A DNA stretch of 63,794 bases, from positions 1-63,794 of the forward strand of contig CAYXGZ010000020.1 in the NCBI GenBank assembly GCA_964464755.1, read 5' to 3'. Made by a program: the position numbers and the translations under genes. The notes under the pieces are model-generated. The model ran no database searches, had not been told where the DNA came from, and saw nothing but the letters and a program-made list of their open reading frames with translations. Shown here in pieces: positions 59,032 to 63,794 of the stretch. This DNA comes from CAYXGZ01 sp964464755. Lineage in GTDB: Bacteria > Planctomycetota > MHYJ01 > JACPRB01. Numbering within the stretch: position 1 is the stretch's first letter; every line of letters starts with the position of its first letter.

Positions 59032-60149
59032 TGCTCGAGGGGATCCGCGTCCTGGACCTGACGCGCGTGCTCGCCGGCCCCTACGCGACGATGATCCTCG
59101 GCGACCTCGGCGCCGAGGTGATCAAGGTCGAGCCGCCCGAGGGCGACGACACGCGCCGCGTCGGCCCGCCCTTCGTGAAGGGCGTCTCCGCGTACTTCCT
59201 CTCCGTCAACCGCAACAAGAAGGGCGTCGTGCTCGACCTCCGCGACGCCGGCGCCCGCGCGGCCTTCGACCGGATCGCCGCGGCGAGCGACGTGATGATC
59301 GACAACTTCCGGCCGGGCGTGCTCGACCGGCTCGGCATCGGCCACGACCGGATGGCGGCCCTCAATCCGCGCCTCGTGCTCTGCTCGATCTCGTCGTTCG
59401 GGCGCGAGGGGCCGATGCGCGACCTGCCCGCCTTCGACCTCGTCGTGCAGGCCTGGTCCGGGGCGATGAGCGTCACGGGCGAGCCGGGACGTCCGCCGGT
59501 CCGGCTCGGGATCCCGCTCGGCGATCTCGCGGGCGGGCTGCACGCCGCGCTCGCGGTCTGCGCGGCGCTGGTGGAGCGGGGGCGGACGGGCAGGGGCCGG
59601 CGCCTCGAGATCTCGCTGCTCGACTGCCTCGCCTCGATGTCGACCTACCTCGCCCAGTTCCACTGGGCCGACGGGCGCGTGCCCGGGCCGCAGGGCTCGG
59701 GGCACCTGGCGACGGTCCCCTACGGGGCGTTCGCGGCGGCCGACGGCTGGATCGCGGTGGGCGTCTTCACGGAGAAGTTCTGGGCCGGGTTCTGCCGCGC
59801 GCTGGGCCGGCCCGCGTGGATCGCCGATCCGGCGTTCGCGACGAACGCGGCGCGCCTGGAGCACCGGGACTGCGTCGAGGCGGAGATCGGGGCCCGGTTG
59901 AAGGAGCTCCCGCTCGCGGAGGCGCTGGCCGCGCTGCAGGCCGAGGGCATCCCCGCGGCGCCGGTGCTCACGCTCGACCGGACGCTGGCGCTGGAGCAGC
60001 TCGCGCGGCGGGGGATGACGGCGTCGTTCGAGCACCCGGAGCTCGGCCGCGTGCCGACGCTCGGGAGCCCCTTCGGGACCCGGAGGATGGACCCGCCCCC
60101 GGGGCTCGGGCAGCACACCGCCGAGATCCTGGCCCGGTTCAGGGGATGA
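59028..60149 (+). CDS. CaiB/BaiF family CoA transferase
   Basis: 373 residues of class III CoA transferases. The N-terminal LEGIRVLDLTRVLAGPYATMILGDLGAEVIKVEPPEGDDTRR is diagnostic, as are FLSVNRNKKGVVLDL, NFRPGVLDRLGI, the catalytic-region Asp in LPAFDLVVQAWSG, and PVRLGIPLGDLAGGL. The family moves CoA between acids; some members are succinyl-CoA:glutarate transferases. With the glutaryl-CoA-dehydrogenase-like gene upstream, glutarate or another dicarboxylate is a plausible acceptor, though this is inferred from context. The last 11 nt overlap the convergent ELWxxDGT gene. Confidence 0.9.
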   Translation: MMLEGIRVLDLTRVLAGPYATMILGDLGAEVIKVEPPEGDDTRRVGPPFVKGVSAYFLSVNRNKKGVVLDLRDAGARAAFDRIAAASDVMIDNFRPGVLDRLGIGHDRMAALNPRLVLCSISSFGREGPMRDLPAFDLVVQAWSGAMSVTGEPGRPPVRLGIPLGDLAGGLHAALAVCAALVERGRTGRGRRLEISLLDCLASMSTYLAQFHWADGRVPGPQGSGHLATVPYGAFAAADGWIAVGVFTEKFWAGFCRALGRPAWIADPAFATNAARLEHRDCVEAEIGARLKELPLAEALAALQAEGIPAAPVLTLDRTLALEQLARRGMTASFEHPELGRVPTLGSPFGTRRMDPPPGLGQHTAEILARFRG

Positions 60150-61539
60150 CGGTCAGCTGGGAGGGATCCGCGCTGTCCGTCGGGTGGATCTCCGTGATCT
60201 CGACCGTGCCCGCGGCCGTCCCGTCGCTGCGCCAGAGCTCGTAGTTGTAGGCGGGCGTGATCCCGTCGCCGAGCTCGTCCGCCGCGAAGATCAGGTACCC
60301 GTTGGCGACGACGAAGTCGTAGGGGTAGCCGCCGACGCCGGTGTTGAAGTCGAAGAGCTTCGAGGTGCCCGCCGGGGTGCCGTCGGAGACCCAGAGTTCC
60401 ATCGCGGGGTCGGCGTCGACGGCGCGGAAGTAGACCTTGCCCGCGAAGGCGGTGAACTGGTGGGGGCCGCTGCTCGCGCCGCCGGGGACGAGGTCCTTCA
60501 CCAGCGCGGTGCCCGCGGTGCTCCCGTCGCTGGTCCAGAGCTCGAAGCCCGTGGTGCCGTCGTCGGCGAGGAACCAGGCCTTGCCGGAGATCGAGACCGT
60601 GGCCATGGCGCCGCTGCCGGTCGCGCCGGCCTGGATGTCCTTGACGATCATGGTGCCGGCCGAAGTGCCGTCGCTGATCCAGGGCTCGGTCCCGGTCACG
60701 CCGTCGTCGGCGGTGAAGAAGAGGCGGGTGCCGAGGGCGACCGCGGAGCCGATGAGCGAGCCCGCGCCGCCGGCGCGGATGTTCTTCACGATGTCGGTCG
60801 CGGCTCCGTCGGTCTTCCAGAGCTCGGAGCCGGTCGTGCCGTCGTCCGCCTTGAAGTACAGGAGGCCGCCGGCCTCGGCGAGGAAGACGGGGTTGGAGCC
60901 GGTGCCGCCGGAGTTGATGTCGAGGAGCTTCGCGGTCCCGGCCAGGGTGCCGTCGGAGGAGTAGGGCTCGTTGCCGGTCGTGCCGTCCTCGCCGGGGAAG
61001 TAGAGCTTCCCGTCGAAGAGCACGGGCATCGAGGTGACGCCGTCGCCGGCGCCGGGGTTGATGTCGGTGACGCGGACCGTGCCGGCGGCGGTGCCGTCGC
61101 TCTTCCAGAGTTCCGCGCCGGTCGTGCCGTCCCGGGCCACGAAGTAGACGGCGTCCGGGCCGGCGAGCAGGGACGAGAAGGCGGATCCGGCCGCGCCGGG
61201 GTTGATGTCGACCAGGAGCGCGGTGCCGGCGGCGCTCCCGTCGGAGCTCCAGAGCTCGTAGCCGTTGGCGCCGTCGTCGGCGAGGAAGAGGACGCGGCCG
61301 TTCCACGGGACGAAGGAGTAGGGGTTCGAGCTGCCGGCGCCCGCGTTGATGTCGGCGACGCGGCGCGTGCCGGCGGCGCTGCCGTCGCTGACCCAGGGCT
61401 CGGTGCCGGTGGTGCCGTCGTTGGCCTGGAACCAGACGAGCGCGGGGACGGGGGCGGCGGCCGGCGGGTCCTCTTCCTTCTCGTGGCAGCCGAGGGGGCC
61501 GAGCAGGAGCAGGGCGGCCAGCAGTCGGGCGCGGCGCAT
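60139..61539 (-). CDS. ELWxxDGT-repeat lipoprotein
   Basis: 466 residues with a lipoprotein signal (LLGPLG-C, about Cys18) and a chain of about nine repeats of roughly 48 residues, each carrying the ELWxxDGTxxGT pattern (ELWSSDGSAAGT, ELWKSDGTAAGT, ELWTSDGSTAGT, ELWVSDGTPAGT, ELWRSDGTAAGT). Between them is the companion FxADDGTTGxE. Such repeats form beta-propeller-like surfaces and are common on planctomycete, bacteroidete and myxococcal secreted proteins; they are not enzymes as far as known. ATG 61539 follows a GGAGGTCC Shine-Dalgarno like that of oppA. It is monocistronic. Confidence 0.88.
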   Translation of the reverse strand: MRRARLLAALLLLGPLGCHEKEEDPPAAAPVPALVWFQANDGTTGTEPWVSDGSAAGTRRVADINAGAGSSNPYSFVPWNGRVLFLADDGANGYELWSSDGSAAGTALLVDINPGAAGSAFSSLLAGPDAVYFVARDGTTGAELWKSDGTAAGTVRVTDINPGAGDGVTSMPVLFDGKLYFPGEDGTTGNEPYSSDGTLAGTAKLLDINSGGTGSNPVFLAEAGGLLYFKADDGTTGSELWKTDGAATDIVKNIRAGGAGSLIGSAVALGTRLFFTADDGVTGTEPWISDGTSAGTMIVKDIQAGATGSGAMATVSISGKAWFLADDGTTGFELWTSDGSTAGTALVKDLVPGGASSGPHQFTAFAGKVYFRAVDADPAMELWVSDGTPAGTSKLFDFNTGVGGYPYDFVVANGYLIFAADELGDGITPAYNYELWRSDGTAAGTVEITEIHPTDSADPSQLTVIP

Positions 61540-61603
61540 GGGACCTCCGGGGTTCGCCCAGTGTAAGAGAAAGGCGGGGCGGGTCGCCGCGGGAATTCGT
61601 CGC

Positions 61604-61631
61604 TTGATTTGGAAAGGGGGACGGCTAGAAT
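61604..61631 (+). promoter_or_regulatory. Probable promoter for tRNA-Gln
   Basis: TTGATT (61604-61609), 16-nt spacer, TAGAAT (61626-61631), about 57 nt upstream of the tRNA. Confidence 0.5.
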
Positions 61632-61687
61632 GTCCCCCTCGTTCCACTAGGGACGGGCCCGCTCGTCGGACCCCGACGCCTCTTCGC

Positions 61688-61761
61688 TGGGGTGTAGTGT
61701 AACGGTAGCACCGCAGACTCTGAATCTGCTTGTCTAGGTTCGAATCCTAGCACCCCAGCCA
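61688..61761 (+). tRNA. tRNA-Gln (anticodon CUG)
   Basis: A full cloverleaf is seen. The acceptor arm TGGGGTG (61688-61694) pairs with CACCCCA (61751-61757); the anticodon stem GCAGA/TCTGC encloses loop CTCTGAA, with anticodon CTG, reading CAG; the T arm is CTAGG/CCTAG around TTCGAAT. The discriminator G is followed by a genomically encoded CCA (61759-61761). The 3' half is also the attachment site of an old integrative element. Confidence 0.93.
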
Positions 61762-62060
61762 TTCGACGCGGCGGCCAAGCCCGCCCCCTCCAAGGGGATG
61801 CGCGCGCTTTCGGCCCCCGCGGCGAGCGGGAGCGCGGCCCGTTGGACTCCCCTTGGACTGTTTCGCGAGCAAGCGGCCTCCCCGAGCGCCTTCCCCAGCT
61901 CCTCCACCGTCCCCCGCAGCTTCTCGGCGTTGGCACGGCCGTAGACGTTCATGGTCAGGTCGGCGGACTTGTGGCGGGCGAGGGTTTGGGCGGTTTTGGC
62001 GTCGGCCCGCTCGATGGCGTAATTGACCATGGAAACGCGGAAGGAGTGGAAGCAAGCCCA
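61734..62060 (-). pseudogene. Tyrosine recombinase (integrase) C-terminal remnant at tRNA-Gln
   Basis: The minus strand encodes only the C-terminal catalytic part of a phage-type integrase: FHSFRVSMVNYAIERADAKTAQTLARHKSADLTMNVYGRA, i.e. the H-x-x-R box, the second His in LARHK and the nucleophilic Tyr in MNVYGRA. Upstream the reading frame loses similarity and soon meets stops, and no start for a full integrase exists. Its 3' end reads into the T arm of tRNA-Gln, which is the usual geometry for integrases of tRNA-targeting elements. It is a dead fragment. Confidence 0.8.
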
Positions 62061-62406
62061 TCCTTGGAAGGAGCGGCCGGAGGTACCGAGGTGCAGGAAT
62101 CTGGCTTGAGGATTCTGACTAGTCCATCGGCAAGCGGCCCAACGGAGTCATGGCTGATCCTCCGGATCCCACGGCTGCCCAAGGCGATCCGGGACTACGT
62201 ACGGGCACTCGATCCCGTCGTCCGCCGCTCCCCGGTTACGATGCACGACATGGTCAGGATTGCCCGTCTCGACGGGATTATTGGCATCGCCGAGAAGAGG
62301 TACCAGGAACATCGCTCAATGGAGGTACCAGCCTCTACTTCATGGCTCTGCTTCCCGACTTCGGGTCTTTGAGTTGGATCTGTTTCCCGCGCCGAAGGCG
62401 CGCCGG
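62061..62406. other. Gap without a recognisable gene
   Basis: About 350 nt of less GC-extreme sequence between the integrase remnant and the permease gene. A plus-strand reading frame (LPKAIRDYVRALDPVVRRSPVTMHDMVRIARLDG) lies here without a convincing start, family or codon signal. It is most likely decayed element DNA. Confidence 0.45.
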
Positions 62407-63168
62407 TCAGGACTTAGCAGCCTGCAGCAGCATCTTCGCCGCGGCGACGAGAAGAACGACGGCCAGGCAGCGGCGCAACCACGGGGTGGTCAACTTCTTG
62501 GCGCCAAGCCACGCACCCACCAAGCCGCCGACGAATGCGGCCCCGACCAGCGGCAGCATGGCGACGATGCGCAGTTCGCTAATCGTGGCGCGACCCACCA
62601 GCGCGGCCAACGAGTTCACCACGATGAAGCACGCGGACGTCGCCGAGATCCGTTGCATTGAACTCCATCGTCGCAGCACCATGAGCGGACTGAGGAAGAT
62701 ACCGCCTCCGATCCCGACGATGCCCGAGACCAATCCCAGTGTCGCTCCCACTCCTGCAGCTGTCCCGACGTGGGGACGCTGGTCTGGCGCCTGCTCCACC
62801 TCCGAGGGACGGGGCACGAGCATGACGATGCCCGCCGCCACCAACACTCCGGCGAGCGCGATGTAGAGGACGGGGTCACTGGTCCGCAAGACCCCTCCGA
62901 CAACCGCTGCCGGAACGGACCCGACGATGAACGGCCACGCAAGCGACCACGAAAAGTGCCCCGCCCTCCAGAACGTTAGCCAAGTCATTCCGGCAACCAG
63001 GATGTTCAGCAACAGCGCGCTGGTCGCCGCCAACTTCGGAGAAACGGCGAAGAGAGCTAGAACCGCCAAGTAACCCGATGCGCCGCCATGGCCGACGGAG
63101 GAGTAGAGCGTCGCCACCAGGGTCACCGCTCCCATCAGCAGGACTTGCGCCAGCCAAGTTTCGGGCAT
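62407..63168 (-). CDS. TauE/SafE-family membrane permease
   Basis: 253 residues with about eight membrane segments of the TauE/SafE (sulfite exporter) fold. It has the repeated glycine-rich half motifs, SSVGHGGASGYLAVLAL near residue 23 and LVSGIVGIGGGIFLSPLMVL near 150, typical of the family. The solute is unknown; an arsenic- or sulfur-related anion is possible since arsC lies just upstream. The gene and its neighbour lie beyond the integration scar, and their base composition is lower in GC than the rest of the window, suggesting horizontal arrival. Confidence 0.85.
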   Translation of the reverse strand: MPETWLAQVLLMGAVTLVATLYSSVGHGGASGYLAVLALFAVSPKLAATSALLLNILVAGMTWLTFWRAGHFSWSLAWPFIVGSVPAAVVGGVLRTSDPVLYIALAGVLVAAGIVMLVPRPSEVEQAPDQRPHVGTAAGVGATLGLVSGIVGIGGGIFLSPLMVLRRWSSMQRISATSACFIVVNSLAALVGRATISELRIVAMLPLVGAAFVGGLVGAWLGAKKLTTPWLRRCLAVVLLVAAAKMLLQAAKS

Positions 63169-63246
63169 TTCCAGTCTCGGCGTTGGTGAGGGCTCGACGA
63201 AAATGAGAACCTCCGGTAGACCCAGGAAAAGGCGCGCCCCATCGCC

Positions 63247-63651
63247 TCAATCCCTGCTCCAGCCCATGCGACGAATGAGGTCGATGATTCGGGTGCGGAC
63301 CTCGTCTCGAATCTTGCGAACGCGCTCGATCGGCTGGGCTTTGGGATCAGGGAGTGGCCAATCCTCCTTCCGGAGTCCGGGCACGTGAGGACAGGCCTCC
63401 CCACATCCCATGGTCACGAGTAGCGACGCACCTCTGGCGAGGGCTTCCGTGAGCTTCGTGGGAATCGCGCCGGCTAGGTCGATTCCGACCTCCCGCATGG
63501 TCTCGACCACCTCCGGATGGACTCGCAACCCCGGCTCGGTTCCCGCCGATACGGCTTCGGCTTTCCCTGGATCGGCATGCTGGAGAAAGAACGCCGCTGC
63601 CATTTGGGAACGGCCGGCATTGTGGACGCAGGCAAAGAGCACCTTATTCAT
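63247..63651 (-). CDS. arsC: Arsenate reductase (thioredoxin-type ArsC, LMW phosphatase fold)
   Basis: 134 residues of the low-molecular-weight protein tyrosine phosphatase fold. CVHNAGRS supplies the catalytic P-loop (Cys8, Arg14). Further cysteines at 83 and 87 (MGCGEACP) are the relay pair of thioredoxin-coupled arsenate reductases, and the general acid is in DPKAQP. It reduces arsenate to arsenite. No arsR or arsenite pump of the ArsB/Acr3 type is in the window; the TauE/SafE gene downstream is the nearest transporter. Its upstream 143 nt to the end of the window hold no gene that I recognise. Confidence 0.9.
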   Translation of the reverse strand: MNKVLFACVHNAGRSQMAAAFFLQHADPGKAEAVSAGTEPGLRVHPEVVETMREVGIDLAGAIPTKLTEALARGASLLVTMGCGEACPHVPGLRKEDWPLPDPKAQPIERVRKIRDEVRTRIIDLIRRMGWSRD

Positions 63652-63794
63652 GGTTCTCCGGCCGATTGCGGATGCCTCCTCGAGGAGAGATCACGGGCAC
63701 TTGATTCCTGCCCAGGTCCCCAACGAGAGTCTTCTGAGCGTGTACCGCGCGGCCCGTTTTGGCGATCCGGCCAGGGAAATCCCCTTACACATCC

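Noticed and set aside
60139..61539. The ELWxxDGT repeats as a DNA repeat array
   Set aside because: The repeats are conserved at protein level with varied codons, so they are protein repeats, not a nucleotide array.
61842..62372. Plus-strand frame across the integrase remnant as a gene
   Set aside because: Its first half is antisense to the integrase motif and its second half has no family similarity that I can recognise.
61688..62406. A CRISPR array or mobile element with inverted repeats next to tRNA-Gln
   Set aside because: No repeated spacer pattern or terminal inverted repeat is visible; only the integrase C-terminus and decayed DNA are present.

Overview
The window comes from a very GC-rich bacterial chromosome with tightly packed genes. 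Many neighbours share their stop and start codons (ATGA, GTGA, TGATG, TAATG). The gene content looks planctomycete-like: a membrane Ser/Thr kinase with LamG/DUF1080-type outer domains, a zinc-finger FecR protein followed by a DUF4175-like membrane protein and a giant coiled-coil protein, an ELWxxDGT-repeat lipoprotein and a planctomycete-style integrase remnant. The phylum is an inference from these families; no rRNA gene is present to test it.

Layout. 1-917: 3' part of a class I aminotransferase. 927-7549: peptidoglycan-recycling operon (murQ, anmK, a NagZ-like glycosidase, an SSS symporter and a solute-binding protein). 7562-8884: an unrecognised membrane-anchored protein. 8885-16937, minus strand: a DUF1080/zinc-ribbon protein, a PabA/TrpG amidotransferase, a FabI/FabL-type reductase, then an OppA-OppB-OppC peptide importer without ATPases and a second OppA-like lipoprotein whose two halves are in swapped (circularly permuted) order. 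17199-26759: a secretion/pilus set (GspB/PilP-like protein, secretin, PilT ATPase, GspC/PDZ-like protein) interleaved with a DUF2344 protein, RNase G, L21 and Obg. 26759-32805: coaX, a divergent MnmE-like GTPase, pyrB, pyrC, a YacP-like NYN protein, a histone-deacetylase-family hydrolase and an M50-like membrane peptidase. 32765-35580, minus: small membrane proteins, a class I amidotransferase and a frameshifted isopropylmalate/homocitrate-synthase-like gene. 35710-38323: an NfeD-like/flotillin pair and an RRM RNA-binding protein. 38422-47241: a metallophosphoesterase, then the FecR, DUF4175-like and coiled-coil envelope block and two paralogous small exported proteins, the first with an in-frame UGA. 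47254-53167, minus: the kinase, a LapA-like protein, a lipoprotein and aspartate kinase. 53218-60149: gluQ, two minus-strand genes including a minimal zincin, a glutaryl-CoA-dehydrogenase-like enzyme, an rRNA methyltransferase and a CaiB-type CoA transferase. 60139-63794: an ELWxxDGT lipoprotein, tRNA-Gln carrying an integrase remnant at its 3' end, a TauE/SafE permease and an arsenate reductase.

Two observations stand out. The OppA-like gene at 8885-10447 reads C-lobe then N-lobe, the reverse of its intact paralogue two genes upstream in the same operon. The small exported protein gene at 45879-46535 has an in-frame TGA with a SECIS-like hairpin 18 nt downstream and a Cys five residues later, and the reading frame beyond the TGA is conserved with a neighbouring paralogue almost entirely by synonymous differences. 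It is a candidate selenoprotein. A third pattern is a TAnnnT hexamer placed 6-7 nt before the start codon of at least seven genes that lack a Shine-Dalgarno sequence, which suggests leaderless mRNAs.
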